From assembly GCA_949358305.1 (NCBI GenBank), contig OX442314.1, positions 21,693,060-21,757,059 on the forward strand: a stretch of 64,000 nucleotides of DNA, in the 5' to 3' direction. This document shows positions 31,824-43,892 of this stretch, piece after piece. The notes beneath the pieces were generated by a model that was not told where the DNA came from, made no database searches, and was given only the letters and a program-made list of their open reading frames with translations. Position 1 is the first letter of the stretch; each line of letters begins with the position of its first letter. Source of the DNA: Strigamia acuminata (Eukaryota > Arthropoda > Chilopoda > Geophilomorpha > Linotaeniidae). The position numbers were made by a program, and so were the translations under genes.

Positions 31824-31897
31824 TTTCTTTCGGTAATTCTACGGTTTGGGTTATCTTATTGAGAGATCACAAGTTCAGATTTGAGATTTATTTCTAA

Positions 31898-31915
31898 ATC
31901 CCGGACGGGCCCCCA
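31898..31915 (-). promoter_or_regulatory. Primer binding site, tRNA-Pro type
   Basis: Two bases after the 5' LTR the element strand reads TGGGGGCCCGTCCGGGAT. This matches the 3' end of tRNA-Pro (classical site TGGGGGCTCGTCCGGGAT) with one mismatch at position 8. Confidence 0.8.
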
Positions 31916-31917
31916 CG

Positions 31918-32736
31918 TGTCGCGTCCTACTTGGTATAGGTTTAAATAGCGCTAACGTGTAATACTTTACCTGTGATCAATTATGTAAATACCCAAATGA
32001 ATACCAAATGTATGTAAATAAACAGGTAATTTATTCACCAGGCTTTATGCCTTTAAAATACACTCAGTAATAATTCTAGAGTCGACGTGGTCAGCGTCGA
32101 ACAAAGGATTTCTCAAGATGGCGTCGTCGATTCCGCGTGGTCGGCGGAACAAAGGCGGCGTCTCGAGTTGTCGTTAATTCGTCACGGATTCGTCTTCACG
32201 GACGCGGTGGAATGCTCTTTCGAGTCTTCTATCCGTGCCTGTTGTCTAGGGTTTGTTTAGCGTCGCAGAGGCCTCGTCTAGGAACTTTGGGGTTCCCTAC
32301 AAAGCACTCGGACACTTACTTCGGCGAATAATCGTCTGGGCGATTATTCTGGGTGATTTCACAAGGGCTATTCTCGTGCTTTCGCAGGAATAGCTCGCAA
32401 GTGACTTCGTGAGAGTTACAGTTTGTACTTTACTCAGCGATCCTCGATCAATCCTAACTTGTAGTTGAAGTTGGCCTGACGGTGAGGTAGTTGCTGTGTT
32501 CTTGGTGTCGTTTGTGTAAGTTCTGACTTTAGGCGGGAAACACAGCCTTTTATGCAGTGGGGTGAAGGGCCGGCGATCAACCAATGGGGGCTGACCACCA
32601 GCCGCTTCCTCCCCCTCGGGGCACACACCTGCCATGGGGAGGTGGAGCCAACTCGGGGGGAACGACTCTTTAATCATAGTGACTCATAGGACAAGTATCC
32701 GCCCTGGGGGGACACTTATCCAACTGGGTCACCACA
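31918..32736 (-). repeat. 5' LTR of the gypsy element
   Basis: An 819-base repeat matching 19872-20690. It supplies the promoter (TATA-like CATAAAAG, complement at about 32547-32554) and an AATAAA (complement at 32030-32035). Confidence 0.95.
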
Positions 32737-34490
32737 AACTGATATAAAACGGATTCAATTTGATGCTTTTATACCGAGCTGTCGCAAAAAAAATAGTGAA
32801 TTAACCAATGGCAATCGTTTGAATTTGTTACGTAATTAAATATTTAAATAATTTCGGGCCCGGAATTCAGTAAGATTCAGCAATCAGCTTTCCTGCAATG
32901 CTGCGGTGTTTCGTGGAGTTTTCTGCTCGAATAATTCCCTCATTTATAAATATTGTTTCTGAATCAAACAAATTGCAAAATTTAAATAAAAAATTGTGAT
33001 TTTTTTATATTTCAAAGTTAATAAATCGCCGCCAGATTGCGCTAGTATCGGCACATTTCTCCGATTGTCGTGAAGGCGCCGAAAATCGCAAAAAATATGA
33101 ACTCTTTTACATTAAAATGTAAATCAAAATATATGGACTGATGGGGATTTTATTTTAATCAAGATTAGACTAGTTTTCGAATTTATTAACCACTTCATAA
33201 CGAAAAACGAAGTGGATTTAAAGTTGACCCTGGGAATTAGGCATCCATTTTTGTTTAAGTATTTAAGTGATGGCGCCACTGTATACAGGAAGTTGAAACC
33301 AACGAACAAACACACATAATGTCATCAAGTTAAAAAGCATAATGTCCAGTGCACACTAACGAAATCATTTTCTTGCACAACACGATTCGTTGTGCAGTAA
33401 ACGTCCAACTAATTAGCTTCCAGAATTAAATCCGACTTAAAAATTAATATATTTATTTACTTTTTTACTTTAAAATTCCACGGATACATTTTTGTGAGCA
33501 GTTGTATAATTTTCCCGATTAAAATAATTTTTATGACAATATAAAGGTTAAAAGATGTGTCAAAATGGTTTTTCTTAATTAAAACACTAAAATATTACGA
33601 ATAAGAACTGTTTTCGACTGTTCATTGAACTGACGATTAAGCATCCGCATTTGGTGGAGAGGATAAAAGTCGCCGATTCTCAGGCTTGAAATCTTCGTCA
33701 TCACTGTCAAAGCTATCAGAACTAATGTGATTACAAATTTAAGCTAAAATCTCTTTAGTCACCTAAATATCAATGTTTCTGGTCGATGAGTAACCACCAC
33801 ATGAGCATTTGCAGGAGTTATGAGGACGTTATCAGAATCAGAAGACTCCGAAATGTCCGGATTCAGAATCACCTTGAATAGGCACGGGCAAATTTGTTGT
33901 CGATAGCTCAAACATATCGCAATGACCAATCCAATTGTGGCTACTCCCATATAAATCCCATACGGTTCTGTCATAACAGGTGCTAATAAAATTATTTTTA
34001 GAATTAATACAGTGAGAAATAATAAAAGCATCGTAATATATACTTACGTGTAAGATTAGAACAGTTAATTTTGTAAAAAATAAAAGGAAAAACAAATACC
34101 ACACGCAAACACATACTTAAATTTGCCATAATTCACTTTTGACCCTTTGCTAGGAAGTTTTACCAATATTGACGAATAAACAGAATTGAATCAAGTCGTT
34201 ATATATGTTCGAAGTAAAAAATATAGCCAATAGAATGTGTTTAATTGAAACGCTATTAAATTTGCATAGGGTATACACCTGTAGTAATATTTTTTTATTA
34301 GTTTTTAAATAGTAATCGATTTTAATTTTAACGTATATCAGGAGGTTTCAAAAATAAATTAGTCATTTATGATTTTCTTTTATTTTTATTTAAATATATT
34401 TTGATTGAAAATAACGAGGAAAAATTTATTACCGGTAGGTCATAAAAATCGTATTTTTTAAAATTTTGTTTAAAATTAGAATGACAAATT
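32737..34490. repeat. Segmental duplication, copy B right part
   Basis: Continues copy A from about 16640 to 17070 (here 32737 to about 33100), then departs for about 1.1 kb and resumes to match about 17090-17350 (here about 34235-34490). The intervening segment holds the small minus-strand gene at 33637-34129, which copy A lacks. Confidence 0.75.
33637..34129 (-). CDS. Small single-pass membrane protein, unrecognised
   Basis: Three exons in phase give 128 residues: 34129-34048 (signal peptide), 33982-33763 (about eight extracellular residues with 'PVMTEPY', a span near residues 36-55, start of the tail) and 33721-33637 (acidic Ser/Asp-rich tail end). Splice sites are good (GTAAGT/TTAG, GTGACT/ATTAG). 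The mature extracellular part is only about a dozen residues, so the protein is mostly a membrane span with an acidic cytoplasmic tail. The signal-peptide intron is phase 1, as in the CUB-type genes of this cluster. It may be a receptor relative that lost its ectodomain, or an accessory membrane protein. I do not recognise a family. Confidence 0.6.
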
Positions 34491-34910
34491 AGTCTGCTTT
34501 ATAGCATCATGGGCTGTTACGCAGACTATACGAAACCGTGTACTACGAGCATAATTTTGTTTTTGGATACGTCGGAAGTACTGTAGGTTCACTCGAAAGT
34601 GCAACTTGTGATTGGAATGAAATAAAACGCAAACACAGCAGAAATAGGTTTTTCGATATATTTTATTCATTCTTTCTCGTCCAATCCACTAAATCCGACA
34701 TTCTATGAGCAGTTAAATATCACTTTCTACGCAAACTGTACATGAAAGAAATCCGTGTTAGAATTTCCTAAATTTGCGAATATATGCTTCAGATTGAAAA
34801 CACCAACTGAAACAAGAATTTTTTTAACCTATTTTTTTTTTGTTATAATTTTACATCAAATAATATTTCATGCTCACCCAAAACACATTGATATAATATT
34901 GTTTTGCAAA

Positions 34911-34942
<32 letters not shown>

Positions 34943-36421
34943 ACTTTTAAAGTTATTATTTTTATGTACAATAAGGTTTGTCTAATTTTATGCACATATA
35001 TAAGTGAAACCGGACCACAAAGAAAAACAACTGTAACATTCAATCCATTAAATTTTAAAATGACACAATGACCGAATCCGAAGAAAAATCTCTGAAATGT
35101 ATTTGCAATTCATTTTGACCGGTCCGATTTCAAAATTTTAAATGAAAACACAGAAACACATATTCACATGTCGTTATTCCACTCCAACTTGGTGCAATAG
35201 GTTCATTAAATTACTATTTTTTCTTAAATTGATTTCATTAGAATATCAAGCTTTTGTAAGTCCTAAAATTGTGTAAGGAGTACATTTAAAAATGGCGAAG
35301 AGGAAAATGAATAATTCATTAATTTCATATACGCACAACGGCTACCAGACAAAATTCTAAACTTTTATAATTGTTTTTGAGATCAATTTAAAGCTGACTT
35401 TTAGATTATTTCTTTCTCAGTTTTTACAATACATCAGTACATTACTCCTATATACCTTTTAGAGTCTCTTACTTTCTCGTAGAATTGTTGCCAATGTGAA
35501 AAATGCAGACCTCCAAAACGCCCAGATAGTGTATCCAGGCCGAAAAACGTTGTGGTCATTTTTTATCAATTACTTACGATTTAATTAAACTTTCAACTCT
35601 TAATTCATTACCATTATTCAGGCAATAGCAAATTAACAAATCGACAAATTAAAAACTAAAATTTCTTGACAAAAATACACAACTAAAACAACACCGACAC
35701 ACCAACTACATCATGATAAAAACAAATTAGAAATTAGAAATTCGACGGACATTTTGCTTCAATCTCCCAATGAATACCAGGTGTTTAGTTTGTTGTTTTG
35801 GTCACAACACCGACACAATATTTAAGACGCAACTATGAATGATTTACGAATTTGTATCTTTTTTTATACTTAATACTCTTTACTTAATAGTAATAAGGCT
35901 TTTTTTATGCAAGAATACTTCTCATCAAACATTTATCAAAAACAACAACAAAATAAAACAACGTTGTATTGTTGGAAGCCTTAGTTTTCGTCTCGTCTTA
36001 CACCAGCCATCTTTTTTTTTCACTTTTTTTTTTTTTTTTAGTTGGTGAGGAGTTTGGAAAAAAGTTAACATAAAAAATTACATTATTTATATACCACAAA
36101 CATCTTCACACTCGACACACAAATGGGAAATCGTGTTTCATAAGCGAAGCCATCTTCCCAGTATTTTAAAGACAAAATACTGTATTTTATCATTAAAACT
36201 TTAATGTAATTTTATTATGTTTTGCTCCAATCTTTACTTATTGACTGCGAACAGCGACACGTAAATTTACTTCAATTTACAACGACACATTTTTACTTTA
36301 AATACCCACCAAAGATTCTCAAGAGGTAATTCAATGTTGGACACGAATGCACGATCAAACTTAAAATGTCTGGAAATATGGCTTCGAAAAGATTTGTACA
36401 GGTTTAATAACTTCCCTCAGT
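34491..36421. other. Spacer and probable 3'-UTR of synaptotagmin
   Basis: AT-rich with no sustained frames. The right part is likely the long 3'-UTR of the minus-strand synaptotagmin gene. Contains the TAAA microsatellite at 34912-34942. Confidence 0.45.
34912..34942. repeat. (TAAA)n microsatellite
   Basis: Seven to eight AAAT/TAAA units. Confidence 0.8.
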
Positions 36422-39400
36422 TTAATCCTTCTTATCCTCATCGGCTTCCTGTAGGGTATGCCATTGGGCGATGGGTCGACGGGGAGATGCCAACATGTCG
36501 CTCCAATGCCTGAGCGCACTGCCAGTAGCGTTGCAGCCCAGAATAACTCGACCGATGGGTTCGGATGTTCCAATTCTATCATAATCAACTACTGTAACAT
36601 ACAACTGAACTTTCTGCAAAAATAAAACAACACCGAGTGAATATTTCAATTCGAATGTCAATCATCGCTCGACTTATACCTGTATTTGTTCAAATGGCAC
36701 CTCGAAAGTGAAGGACTCATTGTAGTAAGGGTTCAGAGTACATTTCTTAATGCTTGTCTTCTTTTTCTTCAGTCGTTTACCGTTTTGCATTAATGCAATT
36801 TTTACATATGGGTCTGTAGAAATCGAAATTTATCATATTTAATTATTGAATAATAATAAAAATGATGTTTTTTCTTTAAATTCTTACCTGATAGACCACC
36901 AACATCCATTTTCTTGAGATTCTTTGCTTCTAGAATGACAACGGTTAATTTCCCAGCCGTGGGAACGTATCGCAGCGAGAAACAGATATCGCCGAGCTTA
37001 TTGTCCTAATCACGACCACAAATAACAATTAGTATACAAATTCATTTGACAACGACCACTCAATCCCCCATTTAAAACATTTAATGACCAACACCGATAT
37101 TCCAAATGCTATTTTTTTTCAGTAAATTTTTAATAAAATAAAAAAATGCTTCCCAACACGACTTTAACTAATGTACGACTAATTACTAATACACAGCACA
37201 CTACAAACTCGATAGAACTAGAACTAAATGTGCAAATTCGGCAAAACTACGTGTGAATGTTTTACTTTTCTTACAAACTTGACCGTAAACTAATCCATCC
37301 GTTTGTGCTATTTTCTAAATATCATTATTATGTAGTTGGATTTTTTTTCTTTTCTTTTTAGTTTCATACAACCAAATGTTAATAGACACCTACACCTATT
37401 TATCAAGCACAATAGCGTCACTACAAAGAGGGAATAACAAACTAAACAGTGTAACAACGTGGCAAACGCTTTGGTAGACTAGACACAGACGCGGGTCTTG
37501 GAGACAATGTCAAGAAAATGACACATACTTACAAAACAGATTCAAAGTGTGTGTGTGAATTTCTCATGTGATATTGCGAAGAACAAATATGCAAAATAAA
37601 AAAGAACAACAGAATCCACAAATCAATAAATTTGTCTTTTTTCATCGATTGTTTTTGATCCATTATTGATAAATAACCAGAATCATAAGAAAAATACTCA
37701 ATAATAATAATAATAATAATAAAAACTCAATTATTAAAAAAAAATTAAATAATCAAACTAAAAATAAATAAATAAATAAATAAATGTGCTTTTAAATTTT
37801 TCATTTTGTACACCCAATATGAAACAAATCCGTATAGAGAAAAATAAATAAAAGAATCAAAGTGATAGAATTTAAAACTAGTCGCGATACATCCATTGTC
37901 TGTTAATTGCGGCACATTCCGTTTAAAGCTACACGCGATTATTAGCCATCAACGCATGGTTAATCAAAACGTGTAATATATACAGAGCTTACACACATTT
38001 AATCACGATATTTATGTGTAAATGTAAATACGTTACTATACAGTATACAAAAAACAACGACCACACTCGTTTTTTCCATCTCACCTGTCCTTGTTCGCCC
38101 TCAACACTCGTCAAATCTCTCCATTCCTCAATAGTTTGTGCTAAATCCACTTGGTTTAGTGGAAGTTTCACCTCTCCAATTTGGTCGTGTTTGGAGAAGC
38201 GATCGAAATCAAAAATAGCGAACACCAGTGTTTTCGACATGATTTCAGCGTATGGAACCTAAAACACACAAAAATCAAAAATCAAAAATCCAACAACTAA
38301 ATCCCAAAAACAAATCAAATGCGATACTTTAAAATTGAACGTTTCATTGAACACTGGATTCAATGTCTTGCGATGGACTTTCGTTTCAAATTTTTTCTTC
38401 TTATCAGGAAGTAAATACACTTTAACATACGGATCGGATGTGCCACCCATGTCTAAAGCCGGAAGATCTTCAGCTTGAATCACACTCACTGATAACTACA
38501 AGAAAACAAACAACAACAATCAAATCAAACGCAAATCCCAATGCCAATCATTACATTACATTATTCGCATTAAAGTCGTAATCGAGTTTAAATTGCAGCC
38601 GGCCTAGCTTGACCTCCGACTGCTTGCTTTCTTGTTCATCGGCCTCTTGTTCCATATTATCTTGCAACTCCTCCATGTCAGGTTGGACCTTTTCTTTGTA
38701 GGCGTTGCCTAATAACTGAACGCTTTTGAGGTCGACAGCTCCTTTTAATCCTTTCTTGCCGTCTTTCCTACGGCGACGACACCACCGACGGATGCAGCAG
38801 AAGCACGCGCACAGACATATGATGATCACGGTAAAAATGATCAACAATGTATACGTTAATGGTACTGTAATAATAATAATGGAAAAAAAAAATGTTTTAA
38901 ACGATTAAATTTTTATAATTTTCGCTTTATATTCACAAGGGGAGAGTTCCTCCAAGGTATCAGTTGCTTTTCCTCCAATCACGCCTCGCGTTATGGTATC
39001 GGCAAAATCCTTTGGTTTAGCGGCTTCCGATACACCGGCCAGCGCTGTCTCTTCCGTCGTCGCCTCGGGAACGTCTGCTGTAGGCACAGCTTCTGCCTTT
39101 GACAGCGCAGCTTCTAAAATGGAAAGAAAAGAAGAAAACCAATCAAATATCCAGTAAAAAAGAAAGAAGAAATTCTTTTTTATAAATATAGCAAATACCA
39201 ACGACCTGCGGGGACACAAACGGAGCATAAAAGATTTATTTAAATTGTCAAAACAAATCATTTCGAACAATATGGTAAGCAATAAATGTATGAAAACTCG
39301 TTTGTATCCCCGTTTTCAGTTTATACGTTGTGACAATATGCTAAACGAATGGAAAACAGCGTGACGAATATAAAGAAATTCATTTACCAGTCGCAGTTCG

Positions 39401-39424
39401 TAATGCATCTTTGATAACCGGCAT
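36422..39424 (-). CDS. Syt1: Synaptotagmin 1, calcium sensor of synaptic vesicles
   Basis: Eight exons in phase give 434 residues: 39424-39388, 39113-38937, 38864-38560, 38495-38328, 38258-38085, 37005-36888, 36813-36680, 36613-36422. The protein is an integral vesicle protein that couples calcium to SNARE-driven fusion. A short lumenal N-terminus precedes a single span (about residues 73-92) followed by palmitoylation-type cysteines and a basic stretch. C2A contains '[12 protein letters not shown]' and 'DFDRFSKHD'. C2B contains the polybasic 'KRLKKKK', 'MDVGGLSDPYVK' and '[10 protein letters not shown]', where the last calcium ligand is Glu instead of Asp; from memory this is also the insect state. 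The C-terminus keeps the 'RHWSDML...PIAQWH' block. The 1.1 kb intron between the C2A and C2B exons holds two microsatellites. Confidence 0.96.
37700..37722. repeat. (AAT)n microsatellite
   Basis: About seven units in the long intron of synaptotagmin 1. Confidence 0.75.
37761..37785. repeat. (AAAT)n microsatellite
   Basis: About six units in the long intron of synaptotagmin 1. Confidence 0.75.
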
Positions 39425-42400
39425 TTTAACAATCTTGAATCGTACAAGTTGGAACTAGTGCGGTACTGTGGAGAGAGAAAGACGAAAACAATGTACTAAG
39501 ACTAAATGTACTAAATCCAACGGAAGTCTTATTCGAGCAACAAATGCTGTGTGCGTGACATTTAAAATCGGAGTGGACGATTTAAGGTAGTCGACATTAC
39601 GCCAGAGCCAAATGAAAAAGAATCAGCTCAATCACGAGTTCCCATGACAACGCCAAGAGCCGGTTTGTTGCTACGCGATAACGCCGTCACTTCCAAGTGA
39701 TTCAATACCCTTAAAGATGGAAGAAATGTGAGCGCTTGCCTCTGTGTCAACAGTAATTAATTAATTAATTAAAAAACCAAAAACAAAACAAAAATTTCTA
39801 AAATTATCTATATATATATATAATTACGGAGTATTTTTTTTTTAGGGTACAAATGAACTGAAGATTTATTTTCAATATTTTCAGAGTCGATATATTCGAT
39901 TTCAAGCGATAATTCTTAATTTTATGACTTTCTTTATACCAAAATTCCTTTAAATGTGTTTCCGATGATGCATGGCAGTTGTCAAGGAAACAACAATTTC
40001 ACTTATCAATTGCAGCTGGCAGAGAGGAATTCTATAACCTCGGTTAAATACATTTGACTAATAATTTATCCAATCGCTTATAACACCTGCGAACAGGCGT
40101 AATTATGTTAACATAAAAAGAAATATTAATTTTTTTTAATTAAACCTTAAATCCTCCGATTAAAAAAGCAAAAATTTAATTCGTGCTTACCTTAGGAATA
40201 AAACTATTGACTCGTTTACTTGATTAAATAGGATGTAATCGTTGCGCGTATTTGAAATTTTTTTTAATTAAGAGTAGAAATCCAAGAACTTGAGTAATAG
40301 TAGGAACAAGAGATGTGAAAAATTTTCTTGTACCAGAATTCTTCAAAGGTGCACAAAAAATTTGTGGGTGCTTGAAGGGTTCTGGAACCCTGACCGCACT
40401 TCTAAAAAAAAAAAAAATCACAATTTAAAAAATAAAATAAAATAAAATTACAATTAATTTCACTAATTTTCATTCATCTAGAGTGAAGATAAAAGTAAAG
40501 GACGAGGCATGGCTGACAATTGAAGGGTTCTTTCTTCCAACCAATCAATAAATAGGCTCAGTCCATATTTAAACGTAAAACAGGTGAGATTGGTTGTTTT
40601 TTTCTTTTTTGTTATTGCAAAAATAAAAAAATAAAACTGGACAATAAAAAAATGTTCGCGATATAATTCATAAATAAATCAAATTCATAAATAAATTGTA
40701 TTAAACATGGTTATCACGTTTAACCCACATTAGTTAAAGGAAACACAATTTTATTGATCTTTTACACCCCAACGCAAATCTCCGAGGCATTTCTGAGGTG
40801 GATTAATGTGAGAAAATGCTACTTTTTATGTGTAAAATTGCACCGGTATGTTTTAATTTGTGTTTGGGATCTAATTCCTAATGATCTCAAATGAAGGGTT
40901 TAAGAGATTAGTGGTATTGATGGCAAGTGGACTTTCATGAGCTACGAATGCCAGTTCGGCAAATAAAAAGGTTATCAGATAAAGGGTCAAGAGTGATATG
41001 CAAATGGGAGGTTTTCAATTAAAAACCGACAAACATTTGACCCATTTGGATGAAAAATTGTTTCAAATATATTTTCCGTGCTCGTATCTTGCTTTACTAT
41101 AAAGAAATTCAAGGCTAAAGCAACATATGCACATTATGAACATCTGTTAATGTGTATAATAGTGTATTTAAAAAAAAACTCTTTCGATTTTATCGATAAT
41201 TTAAATGATAGGGTTATCCTGGAACTGTTTTGTCTTAATCAATATGAACTTTAGTGTTTGGATTTCCCAAATTGTGACAGAAAAACCACGAGTGCGTAAT
41301 CAGAATGCCCAGATTTTCATATCTTACTGTGAGTTTGAGCGATTTGTCATTCTAATCTTTAATAAAAATAAAGGATGACATCGATAACTCGTTTTTTTGA
41401 CAAAGTTATCATCTCATTTCCTGCTAGCAAACATCAACGTTGATTCTGCTCGGTTGAGATATATTTTAATCAAAATAAAGGAAAATTTGTATTTAATCAA
41501 TCACCACAAAAATTACAAAATTACAAAAAAATACAAAAAAAAGATCATCGAATTTATATTTTTATTTTTCGACGTATTTTTCTGTTCGTATTAAGTAAAT
41601 TAAAAAATATATATATTCACCTAGAGCAGTCTTCTGTTGAAAATGTCACAACATGCTGACTGCTTGCATAGTTCACAGACTGTAAAGTTGAAGTAAATAA
41701 ATTACAAAAAAAGAAAGGAAAAAAAATATTCATAAATATAAAATCCACACTGGATAAAATACCACATATGCACACATTTAAAACCAAATTCTAGCTGGGT
41801 GTACAAAAAAAACTGCAGAGAAAAAAGGGGACACAAAACCCCCACTTTGCCGTACACCACTGCGACATTTTCTCTTCGCTCATCGCAAACACGCAACAAA
41901 ACGAGGAAAACACGAACATTTCGACTTTTTACTCACTTTTAGTGACCATAATTCCGATTATCCTTTTCACCCGGTGGTGAAAACGGGACAAATGCGTTAT
42001 TTCACTCAGTTACCCCGAAAGAATTAAGCCAGTGTATGCAGCTCGACAACTTGTACTATTCCAATATGGCCACCGGGACCTGAAAAATCAATATTTGTAA
42101 GAGGGAGATGGTAACCAGTAGCAACCCTGCGTAAACTTGGGACACAATGCAATTCGGTACTGGATAGATGCTTGGCGTGACTCAGTGCGATATTTTTCCC
42201 AATTGCAGGAAATAGTAATTTTTTTTTCTCTCTACAGGTATCGTGATATAGCTTTAAATGTTTCCATAGGAAATTCACGAAAAGTTTATGCGTGTAATTA
42301 TGTTGTTGTTGTATAGTTTTTTCGATTGAATGTTCAGTTGATGCTTGTTTTGTTTAATTTCAAGATTGAAAATGATAAAAATTACAACATTGCGTTTAAT

Positions 42401-43692
42401 TTTTCTATAATTTCTAGTCGAATTCCTTTAATTTTGCACTAATTTGTTAAATTGTGTGTCTCGTTCAACGGAAATCCGTGTCTGTTGCAGTTGCACTACA
42501 GACCGTGAAATGACTTGTTTTTATATTTTAATTTATTTGATTAAATCATCCGACTATAACCGACATTCAATTTTACATAATTGGTGCAAAAATAGGCCCC
42601 GAAAGTTCTCTTTAATCGGTTTTCAACACTCGAAAATGTAAAAAGTTTAAACAACTTGTCATTTGGCATGAAACTCTATTAATTGTTTTCCAGTTTGTCA
42701 TCCACCTGCACACACCTGCTGAATATTTTAAATTTATCTTTCAGTTGCAGATGTGAAAAACATAAATCCAATAAAAAAAAGGATAATAAATTAGAAAATT
42801 AAAAATTTATGATAATGATTGTATAATTCATGTAAAACATAAATTTAAAAACAGCAAATAATTAAAAAAAAAAATTCATTCCATCCAATTATTGCACAAT
42901 TTGCAGAACAATCGTCAAAAACTCGATGCAAAAGTGAAGATAAATAGTAAATAGGAAATTGGAATGAAAGATGAGAAGGTTTAGCAGGAAATAGGGACCA
43001 ACAAAGGAATAGAGAGGAAATTATTCATTACTAGTGGTAAATATAGAAGAAATTGATGAAAAGGGGGGATCAAGCTCTGCACGTGCGTGGGGAAGTCTAA
43101 AGAAGGGCAGAAGAAGAATAGAGTACTCAAGTAAGCAGGAAATGAGAAAATCATAACCTCGTATGAATTTAAACACGAACTCAATCCCCAAGTATATTTA
43201 CTAGTAATTATAATTTTATTTATTAACTGTTTTGACATTTAATTTTAATCATTTGTTTGCAGCGCCATTGAATAGTCCTAAACAGAAAAAATTCACTTCA
43301 TTTTTTAAAAAGAAAATTCAAATGTAATAAGAAACTTGTAACCCAACACTTCTTCCTGCTTCCTCAAACACTGCGGTATTTTTTTTTTTGTTATCATTCC
43401 CCCACACATTTAAAGTTTAAAACTTCATCACATCAGCAGCCCACAAGGAGTACCTAATCTAAACCAGGTCAGATATTTAGATACGATACGACCGATCCAA
43501 ACTACGGCTGACGTTAAAACTTCTGATTACCTTAATCTCGATGTTTAAACGCGACCTGACCAGCAATCGCGATTCATTTCTATCTCCTAAAACGTTAAAT
43601 TACCGTTAACGACCATAAAAGGCCAGTTAAAACTTGTTTTAATCATTTAAAACCCGCATCGTCACCATCATCTTTTGTTCCCGGCCGGATTA
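39425..43692. other. Long spacer, no convincing gene
   Basis: AT-rich. The left end is likely the 5'-UTR and promoter of synaptotagmin 1. A minus-strand frame at 42024-42278 is open for 84 codons but matches nothing I know. No repeats of note beyond simple AT runs. Confidence 0.5.
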
Positions 43693-43708
43693 AATAGAGA
43701 AGCGGAAA

Positions 43709-43734
43709 TTTGGCGCCAATTTCCTCTGACGTCA
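43709..43734 (+). promoter_or_regulatory. E2F-like and CRE/ATF-like sites upstream of wee1
   Basis: TTTGGCGC (43709-43716) fits the E2F consensus, and the palindrome TGACGTCA (43727-43734) fits a CRE/ATF site. Both lie about 160-185 bases before the wee1 start codon. E2F control would suit a cell-cycle kinase, but binding is inferred from sequence alone. Confidence 0.5.
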
Positions 43735-43892
43735 TCCAAATACCCACCCGCTATTGGTCAACCGCACCCACGTGGTCTCCAGGTGAAAGAATTTTATCAA
43801 TTTTGAAGGCGGTTTCCCTCTCCCGCAACCGAGGTCAACTAAGTGCTTTTAAACCTTTTGCTTTTGACCAAACGTCAACCATCATCACAGAC

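Larger units (their letters stand above)
19872..32736 (-). mobile_element. Complete Ty3/gypsy LTR retrotransposon with three genes
   Basis: A 12,865-base element, transcribed on the minus strand, bounded by two 819-base direct repeats in which I see no difference, starting TG and ending CA. It is flanked by a 4-base target duplication (AACT at 19868-19871 and 32737-32740). In element order it has a 5' LTR (32736-31918), primer site, gag, pol in the -1 frame, a two-exon third ORF, a purine tract and a 3' LTR (20690-19872). gag, pol and ORF3 are all open. The element is clearly richer in GC than the surrounding genome. The undamaged duplicate locus near 16640 supplies the empty site and confirms the borders. 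Identical LTRs and intact frames imply a recent insertion. Confidence 0.95.

Noticed and set aside
24663-31897. Many plus-strand frames of 60-210 codons inside the gypsy element
   Set aside because: They are antisense to gag and pol, follow the codon structure of the opposite strand and show no domain of their own.
42024-42278. An 84-codon minus-strand frame
   Set aside because: Its end ('GPGGHIGIVQ') looked exon-like after a TTTCAG, but no family match and no neighbouring exons were found.
43710-43892. Extension of Wee1 upstream of 43893
   Set aside because: The frame is open, but it begins with TTG inside the E2F-like site and contains no ATG before 43893.
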